Made by a program: the position numbers and the translations under genes. 64,000 bases of DNA from Rubrivivax sp. (GTDB lineage Bacteria > Pseudomonadota > Gammaproteobacteria > Burkholderiales > Burkholderiaceae_C): contig JADJHR010000006.1 in the NCBI GenBank assembly GCA_016707445.1, forward strand, positions 310,001-374,000, given 5' to 3'. The notes below the pieces were generated by a model. That model was given only the letters and a program-made list of their open reading frames with translations, had not been told where the DNA came from and searched no databases. The number at the start of each line of letters is the position of its first letter. The stretch's first letter is position 1. This document shows, in pieces, positions 15,412 to 25,764 of the stretch.

Positions 15412-16092
15412 CTACTTCCAGGCGAACACCGGCTGCTCGAAATGCGCCACCCGCGTGGCGCGGCCGGCGACGCAGACCTCGCGAAACTGGTAGAGCATCG
15501 CTGCCGTCGGCGCCGCGATCCAGCCCGTGCCCACGGGCATGCGCAGGACCGGATGCTGACTCTGCGGGATGCGGTTGAGGATGGGCGCGTCGGCGCGCAT
15601 CAACTCGTGCAGGCCCAGGCGATGCAGGCTGGCCACCTCGTGCGGGTTGGCCACCAGGTCGGGTGCGGCACCGGCCCACACCACAACGGGTGTGATCGCA
15701 TAGCCCGAGCGGCTGACATAGTCGTCCAGCCTGCCCAGCACGTCGCCGACCTGCAGCTGCAGGCCCACCTCTTCGGCCAGTTCACGCAGCGCCGCCTGTT
15801 CGGGTGATTCACCGTCGTCGATGCGGCCACCGGGCAAGGCCCATTGGCCGGCATGCTGGCGCATCGCCGCGGCGCGGCGCGTCAGCAGCAGCGCCGGTGC
15901 CTGGCTCCAGGTCGGCAGCCGCGCCAGACCATGGGTCTCGACGCCATGGCCCTCCTCGACCAGCGCCAGTGCGACCGCGGCGCGGCGCAGCGCCGCGCGG
16001 CCTTCGGCATGACCCATCACCTCGAACCCGGCCAGCGCCGCTTGCACCTGCTGGCGAAACGCCGCGCTGGTCATGTCCGGGGCACGATTCAT
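15412..16092 (-). CDS. Nudix hydrolase, CoA pyrophosphatase-like
   Basis: A 226-residue cytoplasmic hydrolase with a perfect Nudix box: G, then five residues, E, seven residues, REL, one residue, EE, one residue, GL, within GGRIDDGESPEQAALRELAE. The preceding LLTRRAAAMRQHAGQWALPGG resembles the UPF0035 extension of NudL/YeaB enzymes, which split CoA into 3',5'-ADP and phosphopantetheine. The CoA assignment is therefore likely but not certain. ATG 16092 is used; ATG 16074 would remove six residues. Confidence 0.85.
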   Translation of the reverse strand: MNRAPDMTSAAFRQQVQAALAGFEVMGHAEGRAALRRAAVALALVEEGHGVETHGLARLPTWSQAPALLLTRRAAAMRQHAGQWALPGGRIDDGESPEQAALRELAEEVGLQLQVGDVLGRLDDYVSRSGYAITPVVVWAGAAPDLVANPHEVASLHRLGLHELMRADAPILNRIPQSQHPVLRMPVGTGWIAAPTAAMLYQFREVCVAGRATRVAHFEQPVFAWK

Positions 16093-16198
16093 GGGCTTGC
16101 AAGCCTTGGGTTACAGCCGGGCATCGGTGTGCAGAGCCATCAAGATGGGGGACCGCCAGTGTAGGCAATGCCGGCGCGGCCGGTTATCGTGGTGGCCC

Positions 16199-17809
16199 AT
16201 GTTCAACGCCGAGCCCCCGCCACCTTCGGCCGCCGCCCCGCGGCCGCTGAAGGGTGACGAGCCGCCCGACAACAACGACTACGGCACGCTGTTCGATGCG
16301 CTGCCCATCGGCGCCTACCGCTCGCGGCCCGATGGCGTCATGCTGCGCGCCAACCCGGCGCTGGCCCGCCTCAACGGCTATGCCTCCACCGATGCGCTGT
16401 GCCTGGCGGTGCACGACCTCGAGCGGGGGTGGTATATCGACCCGGACCGGCGCGCGCAATTCCGCAGTCGGCTTGAGCGCGACGGCCTGCTCAGCGGCTT
16501 TGTATCGGAGGTCAGGCGCTACGCCAATGGTGAGCGCATCTGGATCAGCGAGAACGCCCACGTCGTGCGTCGCGCCGACGGCAGCGTGGCCTATTACGAA
16601 GGCACGGTCGAGGACATCAGCGAACGCGTGCACGCGCAGTCCGCGCTGGCGCGCAACGAGCGCTACCTGCGCGAGATCGCCGAGCACATCCCCGGCATGG
16701 CCTACCGGGTGCAATTTCCGGCCGACAGCACGCACGCGCCGCACTACACCTTCGTCAGCACCGGCGTGTACAGCCTGTACGGGGTCAGCGCCGAGGCCCT
16801 GATGGCCGACCCGCAGGTGCTGCGCCAGTTTCGCCACCCCGACGACGCCGAGCGTGTCGATGTCGAGGTGGCCGCCGCGGTGGCTGAGCAACGCAACCTC
16901 ACCGTGGCCTTTCGCATCCTGGTGAGGGGCCGCATCAAATGGGTGCAGATGAGCTCGTCGGCGGTGATCAGCGACGGTGGCGATCAGCTGCGTGTGGGTG
17001 TCATGCTCGACGTCACCTCGCAGCGTCAGTCCGAGGCCTTTCGGCGCGAGCGCGACCGGGCCGAATCGGCGCAGCGCCACATGATCCAGTTCCTGTCGCG
17101 CGTCAGCCATGAACTGCGCACGCCGCTGAATGCGATCAACGGCTTTGCCCAGCTGATCGAGATGGAACCCGGCACGCCCGATCGTCAGCGGCGCTGGGCG
17201 CATACGCTGCTGAGCAGCGGGCGCCATCTGCTGGACATGGTCAACGATGTGCTCGACCTGACCGGTGCGCAAAGCGGCATGGTCGCGGTGACGCCGGGCG
17301 ACGTGGACGTGCACGCTGTGCTGCACGAGGCCTGGGGCATGGTGCAGGCCGACGCGCAGGCGCGCCAGCTGCGCTACGCCGGGCCGGATCCGGCCAGTGC
17401 AGGCCTGCAGGTGCGTGCAGACCGCCGCCGCCTGCTGCAGGTGCTGACCAACTTGTTGTCCAACGCCGTCAAGTACAACCGGCCCGGAGGGCCGTTGACG
17501 GTCGATTTGCAGCGCGACGATGGCCAGGTGTTGATCGCCGTCACCGACGGCGGTGCCGGCATGTCGGCTGAACAGCTGCTGCGGCTGTTCAGCCCTTTCG
17601 ACCGTCTGGGGGCGCAGCATTCCACGGTGCCCGGAACCGGCCTGGGCCTGGCGCTGTCGCGCCAGCTGGCAGAGGCCATGGGCGGCAGCCTGCACGCGTC
17701 CAGCCCGCCGGGCGGTGGCTGCACCTTCACGCTGAGCCTGCCCATGGTCGAGGGCGGGATGCCGCCTGGCGACACGACAGTTTCATCGACCGACCGAGGC
17801 CGACCATGA
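16199..17809 (+). CDS. PAS-domain sensor histidine kinase
   Basis: A 536-residue, apparently soluble sensor kinase without membrane segments. Two PAS/PAC-like modules come first (residues about 28-140, ending EGTVEDISERV, and about 155-280, ending VGVMLDVTSQRQ). The HisKA dimerisation helix follows, with the phospho-acceptor His in FLSRVSHELRTPLNAINGF, and then the ATP-binding domain with N box (NLLSNAVKYNRPGG), G1 (VTDGGAGM) and G2 (GTGLGLALS). No receiver domain or response regulator follows, so it is an orphan whose partner is elsewhere. ATG 16199 is preferred over the longer frame because the upstream region contains the Nudix promoter. Its stop overlaps the start of the dehydrogenase pseudogene. 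Confidence 0.9.
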   Translation: MFNAEPPPPSAAAPRPLKGDEPPDNNDYGTLFDALPIGAYRSRPDGVMLRANPALARLNGYASTDALCLAVHDLERGWYIDPDRRAQFRSRLERDGLLSGFVSEVRRYANGERIWISENAHVVRRADGSVAYYEGTVEDISERVHAQSALARNERYLREIAEHIPGMAYRVQFPADSTHAPHYTFVSTGVYSLYGVSAEALMADPQVLRQFRHPDDAERVDVEVAAAVAEQRNLTVAFRILVRGRIKWVQMSSSAVISDGGDQLRVGVMLDVTSQRQSEAFRRERDRAESAQRHMIQFLSRVSHELRTPLNAINGFAQLIEMEPGTPDRQRRWAHTLLSSGRHLLDMVNDVLDLTGAQSGMVAVTPGDVDVHAVLHEAWGMVQADAQARQLRYAGPDPASAGLQVRADRRRLLQVLTNLLSNAVKYNRPGGPLTVDLQRDDGQVLIAVTDGGAGMSAEQLLRLFSPFDRLGAQHSTVPGTGLGLALSRQLAEAMGGSLHASSPPGGGCTFTLSLPMVEGGMPPGDTTVSSTDRGRP

Positions 17810-18448
17810 CGCCAGCGCCGACCGGCGGCTTTCGTTTGCCCGACTGCTGCTCACCGGCGCGGTAGGCGGCCTGGGCCGGGTGCTGCGGCCGCGGCTGAAG
17901 GTCCTGTGCGACGTGCTGCGAGTCAGCGACCTGGCCCCGGTGCGCGCGCTGCTGAAGGATGTCAACGCCGTGGTGCAACTGGGCGGCATCTCGACCGAAC
18001 ATGCCTTCGAAGAGATCCAGCCGGCCAACATCGTGGGCACCTACAACGTCTGCGAAGCCGCGCGCGAGCACGTGGTGCGGCGCATCGTGTTTGCCAGTTC
18101 CAACCCTGTCACCGGCTTCTACACGCAGCCCGGGACCATCGATGCGCGCATGCCGGTCCGCCCCGACGGCTACGACGGCCTGTCCAAGGCCTTCGGAGAG
18201 AAGCTGGCGCAGTTCTGTTTCGAACGTCATGGCATCGAAACCGTCAGCCTGCGCATCGGCTCGAGTTTTGCCGAACCCGCCGACCGCCGCATGCTGGCCG
18301 GCTGGCTGAGCTTCGGCGATCTCGAACGCCGGGTGCTTGCCGCGCCGCCGTCAAGGCGCGCCAGCCGGTGATCGACCCCAGCCAGCCGAACGCGATGTAT
18401 CAAGGTGGCGGTTTCGTGATCAAGGGGCCCTATCCACCGGCCGCCTGA
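17806..18448 (+). pseudogene. uronate dehydrogenase remnant (NAD-dependent epimerase/dehydratase family)
   Basis: Pieces of an SDR-type uronate dehydrogenase are clear: LLLTGAVGGLGRVLRPRL (nucleotide-binding), VQLGGISTEHAFEEIQPANI, IVFASSNPVTGFY, the YDGLSKAFGEKLA catalytic Tyr-Lys region, RIGSSFAEPADRRML, and a terminal YQGGGFVIKGPY. They do not form one gene. The ATG that overlaps the kinase stop (17806) is in a different frame from the first fragment. About 20 residues are missing between VSDL and APVRALL. About 60 residues are missing before the C-terminal fragment, which lies in another frame (final stop 18446-18448). At least one frameshift and two deletions therefore separate it from a working enzyme, which would oxidise glucuronate or galacturonate. 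Confidence 0.8.
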
Positions 18449-18471
18449 TCAGCCCGCGCTGTTGTGCCGCG

Positions 18472-19059
18472 TCACAGCGCGCGTTCGAAACGGAACACCG
18501 CAACGCTGGCACGCAGGTTGGGCCAACGTCGAATCACGCGCCCGCCCTGCAAGCCGAAGCTGTCGGTCACCACCAGCCCGCTCTTGCGTGCCAGCACCTC
18601 GAAGTCGGCGTAGGTGCCGACGCGGATGTTGGGCGTGTCGTACCACTCGTAGGGCAGCGCCTTGGTCACCGGCATGCGGCCGCCCAGCACGCGCAGGCGG
18701 TTGGGCCAGTGCGCGAAGTTGGGGAAGCTGACGATGCCGATGCGCCCCACGCGCGCCGTCTCGCGCAGCATGTGCGCGGTGTTGCGCAGGTGCTGCAGCG
18801 TGTCGATCTGCAACACGACGTCGAAGCTGGCGTCGTCGAACAGCGCCAGCCCCTGCTCGAGGTTGAGCTGGATGACGTTGACACCACGCTTGATGCAGGC
18901 CTGCACGTTGGCGTCGACGATCTCGATGCCATAGCCGCTGCAGCCCTTGTGCTGCTGCAGCCGCGCCAGCAGTTCGCCGTTGCCGCAGCCAAGATCGAGC
19001 ACGCGTGCGCCGAACGGCACCAGGTCGGCGATGAGCTCGAGGTCGCGTCGCTCAGACAT
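18472..19059 (-). CDS. metW: methionine biosynthesis protein MetW
   Basis: A 195-residue SAM-dependent-methyltransferase-fold protein with the binding motif VLDLGCGNGELLARL, followed by the MetW-typical LNLEQGLALFDDASFDVV, GRIGIVSFPNFAHW and YEWYDTPNIR. MetW always accompanies MetX in this group and is needed for homoserine acylation; it is thought to activate or partner MetX rather than act as an ordinary methyltransferase. It overlaps metX by 8 bases, so the two are translationally coupled and controlled by the SAM-II riboswitch upstream of metX. Confidence 0.95.
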   Translation of the reverse strand: MSERRDLELIADLVPFGARVLDLGCGNGELLARLQQHKGCSGYGIEIVDANVQACIKRGVNVIQLNLEQGLALFDDASFDVVLQIDTLQHLRNTAHMLRETARVGRIGIVSFPNFAHWPNRLRVLGGRMPVTKALPYEWYDTPNIRVGTYADFEVLARKSGLVVTDSFGLQGGRVIRRWPNLRASVAVFRFERAL

Positions 19060-20176
19060 CGTGTGCCACGCGGTCGAAATAGGCCGCCATCACGCCGTGG
19101 TAACGCGGGTCGTCGAGCAGGAAGGCGTCGTGGCCGTGCGGCGCCTCGATCTCGGCGTAGCTGACGTCGATGCGGTTGTCGACCAGAGCCTTGACGATCT
19201 CGCGTGAACGCTCGGGCGCAAAGCGCCAGTCGGTGGTGAAGCTCACCAGCAGAAATCGGTTGCCGCGTGCGCCCTCGAAGGCGGCCGCCAGGTCGCCGCC
19301 GTGGGCGCGCGCGGGGTCGAAGTAGTCGAGCGCGCGCGTGATCAGCAGGTAGGTGTTGGCGTCGAAGTACTCGCTGAACTTGTCGCCCTGGTGGCGCAGG
19401 TAGCTCTCGATCTGGAACTCGATGGCCTGCGTGCTGTAGGCCAGCTCGGCGGCACGCAGCCGGCGCCCGAACTTGGTGTCCATCACGTCGTCCGACAAAT
19501 AGGTGATGTGGCCGATCATGCGTGCCACGCGCAAGCCGCGCTTGGGCAGCACGCCCTGCAGCTGGTAGTGGCCGCCGTGGAAGTCGGGGTCGCTGATGAT
19601 GGCGCGCCGCGCCACCTCGTTGAAGGCGATGTTCTGCGCCGACAGGTTGGGCGCCGTGGCCACCGCGATGCAGTGGCGCAGGCGCTGCGGGTAGCGCAAG
19701 GTCCAGGCCAGCGCCTGCATGCCGCCCAGGCTGCCGCCCAGCACCGCGGCCAGCTGCGTGATGCCCAGGTGCTGCACCAGCCGCACCTGCACCTCGACCC
19801 AGTCTTCCACCGTCATGACCGGAAAGTCGGCACCCCAGGGGCGGCCGCTGGCCGGGTTGGTCTGCATCGGGCCGGTGGAGCCGAAGCACGATCCCGGGTT
19901 GTTCACGCCGATGACGAAGAAACGCTCGGTGTCCAGCGGCTTGCCCGGCCCGATCAGGTTGTCCCACCAGCCCAGGTTGCCCAGTTCGTCGACGCCGGCC
20001 ACATGGTGGCTGGCGTTCAGCGCGTGGCACACCAGCACGGCATTGCTGGCATCGGCATTGAGCGTGCCGTAGGTTTCGTAGGCCAGCGTGTATTCGGGCA
20101 GCACGCCACCGCTGTGCAGCGCCAGCGGCTCGCCGAAGTGCATGAACTGAGCTTGGACCCGACCGACACTGCCCAT
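19052..20176 (-). CDS. metX: homoserine O-acyltransferase MetX
   Basis: The first committed step of methionine synthesis: transfer of an acyl group from acyl-CoA to homoserine. The 374-residue alpha/beta-hydrolase-fold enzyme shows VCHALNASHHVAG, the nucleophile elbow GGSLGGMQAL, and the Asp/His end of the triad in the C-terminal part (EIEAPHGHDAFLL). MetX enzymes use acetyl-CoA or succinyl-CoA. Proteobacterial MetX proteins paired with MetW often use succinyl-CoA, so the name homoserine O-succinyltransferase is also possible. Expression is predicted to fall when SAM is abundant, through the leader riboswitch at 20221-20275. Confidence 0.95.
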   Translation of the reverse strand: MGSVGRVQAQFMHFGEPLALHSGGVLPEYTLAYETYGTLNADASNAVLVCHALNASHHVAGVDELGNLGWWDNLIGPGKPLDTERFFVIGVNNPGSCFGSTGPMQTNPASGRPWGADFPVMTVEDWVEVQVRLVQHLGITQLAAVLGGSLGGMQALAWTLRYPQRLRHCIAVATAPNLSAQNIAFNEVARRAIISDPDFHGGHYQLQGVLPKRGLRVARMIGHITYLSDDVMDTKFGRRLRAAELAYSTQAIEFQIESYLRHQGDKFSEYFDANTYLLITRALDYFDPARAHGGDLAAAFEGARGNRFLLVSFTTDWRFAPERSREIVKALVDNRIDVSYAEIEAPHGHDAFLLDDPRYHGVMAAYFDRVAHDV

Positions 20177-20216
20177 GAAAAACCCGATGCCGCAGCTTGT
20201 GCGGGCACCGGGTTCG
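20177..20216 (-). terminator. intrinsic terminator in the metX leader
   Basis: Read on the minus strand, CCCGGTGCCCGCA and TGCGGCATCGGG form a 12-pair stem with one bulge and one G-U pair around loop CAAGC, followed directly by TTTTT and then the metX ATG. The 3' arm contains AGCTGC (20192-20197), the exact complement of GCAGCT in the riboswitch (20228-20233), so the two structures can compete. Confidence 0.75.
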
Positions 20217-20220
20217 GCGT

Positions 20221-20275
20221 CGCGTTTAGCTGCATTTCTAAGGCGCCCGCAAGCAGGATCAAATCGGCGCCGACC
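20221..20275 (-). promoter_or_regulatory. SAM-II (SAM-alpha) riboswitch upstream of metX
   Basis: On the minus strand the leader carries the SAM-II layout. P1 arm GGCGCC (20266-20271) is followed by GATTTGATC, CTGCTTGC, the second P1 arm GGCGCC (20242-20247) and TTAGAAATGCAGCTAAA. The CTGC/GCAG pairing gives the expected pseudoknot, and GCTAAA is the conserved 3' signature. It resembles the environmental metX SAM-II RNA whose structure is known. Binding SAM should lock the 3' strand and switch metX-metW off, here probably by letting the downstream terminator fold. Confidence 0.88.
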
Positions 20276-20281
20276 GGGGAA

Positions 20282-20287
20282 AGTATA
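20282..20287 (-). promoter_or_regulatory. -10 element of the metX promoter
   Basis: TATACT on the minus strand lies just upstream of the riboswitch, so transcription would start within a few bases of its first stem, as expected for a minimal SAM-II leader. No convincing -35 hexamer is seen at the right distance. Confidence 0.5.
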
Positions 20288-20436
20288 GCCTCACGACCTG
20301 CGCGGACGGCATCCGCGAGACCTGGGCAGATGGCCTCGCAGCCCCAGGCAAAGTGCAGATGGCACCGGGTAATTCGCCAGCGGGTGTGCGGTGCGGGCAG
20401 CTAGCATGCCGCGCACGACCGAAGAGGATCACCCCG

Positions 20437-22117
20437 ATGCATGCCTGGCTGCAAAAACTCGATGAACACTTCCCTGTGCGCTATGCCGTCTGGCTGCTCA
20501 GCGCGGTCGGGCTGCTGCTGTTCAGCTTCACCTGGGTGGCTTTCGACACCTATGGGGCGGCAGCGCTGGTGTGCCTGTTCCTGGTGCTGCTGGGCCTGCG
20601 CGACGTGCGCCAGCGTCGTCATGCGGTGATCCGCAACTATCCGGTCATCGGCCACATCCGCTACCTGCTGGAATTCATCCGGCCCGAGATCCGCCAGTAC
20701 TTCATCGAGAGCGACAGCGAAGCCGTGCCCTTCTCGCGCCAGCAGCGCAGCCTGGTCTACCAGCGCGCGAAGGCACAGCCCGACAAGCGCCCCTTCGGCA
20801 CCCAGCTCGACGTGCAGGAGATCGGCTACGAGTGGATCAACCACTCGATGGTGCCGACCCAGCTGGCCACGCACGACTTTCGCGTCACCATCGGCGACAG
20901 TGGCAGCAGTTGCACCCAGCCCTACGCCGCCAGCATCTTCAACATCAGCGCGATGAGTTTCGGTGCGCTGTCGGCCAACGCCATCATGGCGCTCAATGGC
21001 GGCGCCAGGAAGGGCGGCTTTGCGCACGACACCGGCGAGGGCTCGATCAGCCAGTACCACCGTGTCAACGGTGGCGATCTGATCTGGGAGATCGGCTCAG
21101 GCTACTTCGGTTGCCGCAATGACGACGGCAGCTTCAACGACAAGAAGTTCGCCGCCAACGCCTGTGAGCCGCAGGTGAAGATGATCGAGCTCAAGCTCAG
21201 CCAGGGCGCCAAGCCCGGCCATGGCGGCGTGCTGCCGGGGGCCAAGGTCTCGGCCGAGATCGCGATGGCGCGTGGCGTGCCGCAGGGTGTGGACTGCATC
21301 AGCCCCGCCAGTCACAGCGCCTTTTCCACACCGGTTGAGATGATGCACTTCATCGAGCGGCTGCGCGGGCTGTCCGAGGGCAAGCCGGTGGGCTTCAAGC
21401 TGTGCATCGGCCATCCCTGGGAATGGTTTGCGATCTGCAAGGCCATGCTCGAGACCGGCATCACGCCTGACTTCATCGTCGTCGACGGCGCCGAGGGCGG
21501 CACCGGTGCGGCGCCGCTGGAGTTCACTGATCATGTCGGTGCGCCGCTGCAGGAAGGGCTGATGCTGGTGCGCAACTCACTGGTCGGGCTGAACCTGCGG
21601 CATCGCATCAAGCTGGGTGCGGCCGGCAAGGTGGTCGGCGCGTTCGACATCGCGCGCATGATGGCGCTGGGTGCCGACTGGTGCAATTCGGCGCGCGGCT
21701 TCATGTTCGCGCTGGGCTGCATCCAGGCCCAGCACTGCCACACCGGCGCCTGCCCCACCGGAATCACCACGCAAGACCCGCAAACGCCAGCAGGCGCTGG
21801 TGGTGCCCGACAAGACCGACCGTGTCCACCGCTTCCACCAGAACACCTTGCATGCGCTGCAAGAACTGGTGCAGGCGGCGGGGCTGGAGCATCCCAACCA
21901 GATCACCGCAGCCCACATCGTGCGCCGCGTGTCCGACAGCGACGTTCGCTTGCTGGTCAATCAGCTGCCGCTGGTCAGGCCCGGCGCGCTGCTCGATGCG
22001 AGCGAAGGGCGTGGCGACTGGCCGCACAACGTCTACCGGCTGTACTGGCCGCTGGCCAGCGCGCACAGCTTCAAGCCGGTTGCCGAACCCGCGCTGCACG
22101 CCGCCATCGATGACTGA
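20437..22117 (+). pseudogene. FMN-binding glutamate-synthase-domain protein, frameshifted
   Basis: A membrane-anchored protein of the GltB-domain (FMN-binding glutamate synthase family) type. It has two N-terminal hydrophobic segments (YAVWLLSAVGLLLFSF and AALVCLFLVLLGL), then the catalytic domain with NISAMSFGALSANAIMALN, GEGSISQYH, GAKPGHGGVLPGAKV, DGAEGGTGAAPLEF and CHTGACPTGI. After TTQDP the frame breaks: the expected QRQQALVVPDKTDRV continues one base out of register because of an extra A in CAAA (21781-21784). The last 110 residues, ending HAAIDD at 22117, are intact in the other frame. Everything else looks healthy, so this is either a very recent mutation or a sequence error. Homologues are about 540-560 residues. 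Confidence 0.82.
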
Positions 22118-22166
22118 GTCTGGACGCGGAGCGCCGGAAGGTGTTTCACGCCCGACGGCCGAGGCC

Positions 22167-23678
<1,512 letters not shown>

Positions 23679-23827
23679 GGCGGGGGGTCTCCGGCATTGG
23701 GCGGGATGTGCAGCCTGCACCGACTCTGCCACATCGCTGTGCGCGCCCGTCATGCGTGGTGCGTTGCCACCCGCGCAATGCGCCGCATGGCCAGGGCCCT
23801 GGCGACGCTGGCGCTGAAATTCGGGTC

Positions 23828-25075
23828 TCAGGCCAGTGCTTCGTCCAGCACTTCCACCCAATGCCGCACCGGCGTGGTGGTGCCGCTTTGCAGATGCTGG
23901 ATGCAGCCGATGTTGGCCGACACGATCAGCGGCGCGTCGACCGCCGCCAGGCTCGTCAGCTTGCGGTCGCGCAACTGGTAGGCCAGCTCGGGCTGCAGCA
24001 CGCTGTAGGTGCCAGCGCTGCCGCAGCACAGGTGGCTGTCGGTGGCGGCCAGCTGCACGTCGAAGCCCAGCTCGCCCAGGTGCCGTTCGACCACGCCGCG
24101 CAGTTGCTGGCCATGCTGCAGCGTGCAGGGCGGGTGGAAGGCCAGCCGCTGGCCATCGCGGCTCTTGCGCAGCCTGGCCTTCAGTGGCGCCACCAGATCG
24201 GGCAGCAGTTCACACAGGTCGCGCGTGAGTACCGATACACGCTGCGCCTTGTCGGCGTAGTCGGGGTCGTGCGCCAGGGCGTGGCCATAGTCCTTGACCG
24301 TGACGCCGCAGCCGCTGGCATTCATCACGATGGCCTCGACCCGGCCTTCGCTGGTCAGCCCATTGACCAGTGGCCACCAGGCGTCGATGTTGCGTCGCAT
24401 GTCGGCCAGCCCGCCTTCGACATCGCTCAGGTGCGTTCGGATGGCGCCGCAGCAGCCGGCGTCGTCGGCCACCAGGGTCTGGATGCCGGCGGCGTCGAGC
24501 ACGCGCGCGGTGGCGCTGTTGATGTTGGGCATCATCGCCGGCTGCACGCAGCCCAGCAGCATCAGCACCTTGCGCTTGTGGGTACGCGTGGGCCAGAACC
24601 TGGCGCGTGCGCCCGCGCTGGCCGGTACCTTGGCCTTCAGCGCCGCCGGCAGCAGCGGCCGCAGCAGCTGCCCCATCTTCATCGCCGGGCCGAACAGCGG
24701 CGAGGTCAGCCCTTCCTTCAGCAGCCAGCGCACGGCGCGCTCCTTGGCCGGACGCTCGACCCGCTGTTCGACCACCTTGCGGCCGATGTCGACCAGGTGG
24801 CCGTACTGCACGCCGCTGGGGCAGGTGGTCTCGCAGTTGCGGCAGGTCAGGCAGCGGTCCAGGTGCAGCTGCGTCTTGCGCGTGACGGGCGCTCCTTCGA
24901 GCACCTGCTTCATCAGGTAGATGCGGCCTCGCGGGCTGTCCAGCTCGTTGCCCAGCAGCTGGTAGGTGGGGCAGGTGGCGGTGCAGAAGCCGCAATGCAC
25001 GCACTTGCGCAGGATGGCTTCGGCTTCGACGCCGTCAGGCGTGCCTGCAAATTCTGGGGCGAGGTGGGTTTGCAT
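23828..25075 (-). CDS. glcF: glycolate oxidase iron-sulfur subunit GlcF
   Basis: The electron-transfer subunit of glycolate oxidase/dehydrogenase (GlcDEF), which oxidises glycolate to glyoxylate. The 415-residue protein has two ferredoxin-type 4Fe-4S motifs in the first 110 residues (CVHCGFCTATCP and CLTCRNCETTCP) and two CCG-type cysteine-rich domains further on (LLGCVQPAMMP... DDAGCCGA and HPPCTLQHGQ... HLCCGSAGTYS). It is the last gene of the glc operon but is separated from glcE by an inserted methyltransferase gene. Confidence 0.95.
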   Translation of the reverse strand: MQTHLAPEFAGTPDGVEAEAILRKCVHCGFCTATCPTYQLLGNELDSPRGRIYLMKQVLEGAPVTRKTQLHLDRCLTCRNCETTCPSGVQYGHLVDIGRKVVEQRVERPAKERAVRWLLKEGLTSPLFGPAMKMGQLLRPLLPAALKAKVPASAGARARFWPTRTHKRKVLMLLGCVQPAMMPNINSATARVLDAAGIQTLVADDAGCCGAIRTHLSDVEGGLADMRRNIDAWWPLVNGLTSEGRVEAIVMNASGCGVTVKDYGHALAHDPDYADKAQRVSVLTRDLCELLPDLVAPLKARLRKSRDGQRLAFHPPCTLQHGQQLRGVVERHLGELGFDVQLAATDSHLCCGSAGTYSVLQPELAYQLRDRKLTSLAAVDAPLIVSANIGCIQHLQSGTTTPVRHWVEVLDEALA

Positions 25076-25104
25076 GCGGCAGCGGGTTCAGGCGCGTGGT
25101 GGTC

Positions 25105-25764
25105 TCAGGTGCCGACCGTCCACGACGCGGCCCAGTAGTGGGTCCAGTCCGTCCATTCGAAACTGCGGGCCTGTGCACCCAGCAGGTTTCGCACGGCGTC
25201 GGGCGTGGGAAAGTTCTTCAGCACCTCGTGCACGCTGCCGTCGTCCAGCGTGCGGTTCTGGTAGCTGTTGCCGTCGTCGTCGCGCCGTGTGATCGGGGTG
25301 CTGCTGGTCTGCACAAAGCTGTTGTCCAGCACCACCACGCGCGCGCCGGGTTGCAGGTGGCGGTGCAGCGTGGCCACCCAGTCCGGCAGCCGGGCCAGCG
25401 GCACATGGCTCCACCAGCAGCCGGCAAAGGCGGCGTCGAAAGTTCGATTCCCCACTTCGCTCAGACTGTAGGCGTCGACGGTCTCGAAACTCACTCTACG
25501 TTCGGGCAGTGGCTTTTGCCGCGCAATGGCCATCGTCTCGGGGTTGAGGTCGGTGGCCAGCCATTGCTTGCAGTGGCTGGCGCCATGCGCCGTCCACCAG
25601 CCGGTGCCGCAGGCCAGCTCGAGCACGCGGCGGCCGACGAAGGCGCGCGCCACCCAGGCCTCGATCGCGCGCAGGTCGGTCTGGCGTTCGGGCTTGTGGT
25701 ACACGCGCTCGTAGTAGGCGGCGCGGCGACGGTAGTAGTCGAGCATGTCGAGCGTTACATCCAC
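25105..25764 (-). CDS. class I SAM-dependent methyltransferase within the glc operon
   Basis: A 219-residue protein with the SAM-binding motif VLELACGTGWWTAH, then WLATDLNPETM (motif II acidic residue), FDAAFAGCWWSHVP and ARVVVLDNSFV. It belongs to the small-molecule class I methyltransferases, and the substrate is unknown. GTG 25764 overlaps the glcE stop by 10 bases, so it is translated together with glcE; ATG 25746 is an alternative. Its position between glcE and glcF, subunits of one enzyme, is unusual. The frame is intact and its codon use matches its neighbours, so it is not an obvious recent insertion. Confidence 0.85.
   Translation of the reverse strand: MDVTLDMLDYYRRRAAYYERVYHKPERQTDLRAIEAWVARAFVGRRVLELACGTGWWTAHGASHCKQWLATDLNPETMAIARQKPLPERRVSFETVDAYSLSEVGNRTFDAAFAGCWWSHVPLARLPDWVATLHRHLQPGARVVVLDNSFVQTSSTPITRRDDDGNSYQNRTLDDGSVHEVLKNFPTPDAVRNLLGAQARSFEWTDWTHYWAASWTVGT

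Noticed and set aside
18666..20030. 454-codon minus-strand frame over metX and metW
   Set aside because: It lies in another frame of the recognised metX and metW genes and its translation is low-complexity Arg/Gly-rich.
20353..20436. 28-codon extension of the glutamate-synthase-like gene
   Set aside because: The extension has no family resemblance and runs through the intergenic promoter region; ATG 20437 begins directly before the first membrane segment.
21785..22113. C-terminal continuation of the glutamate-synthase-like gene in its original frame
   Set aside because: After the extra A the original frame gives Pro/Arg/Ala-rich nonsense, while the next frame keeps the conserved family sequence.
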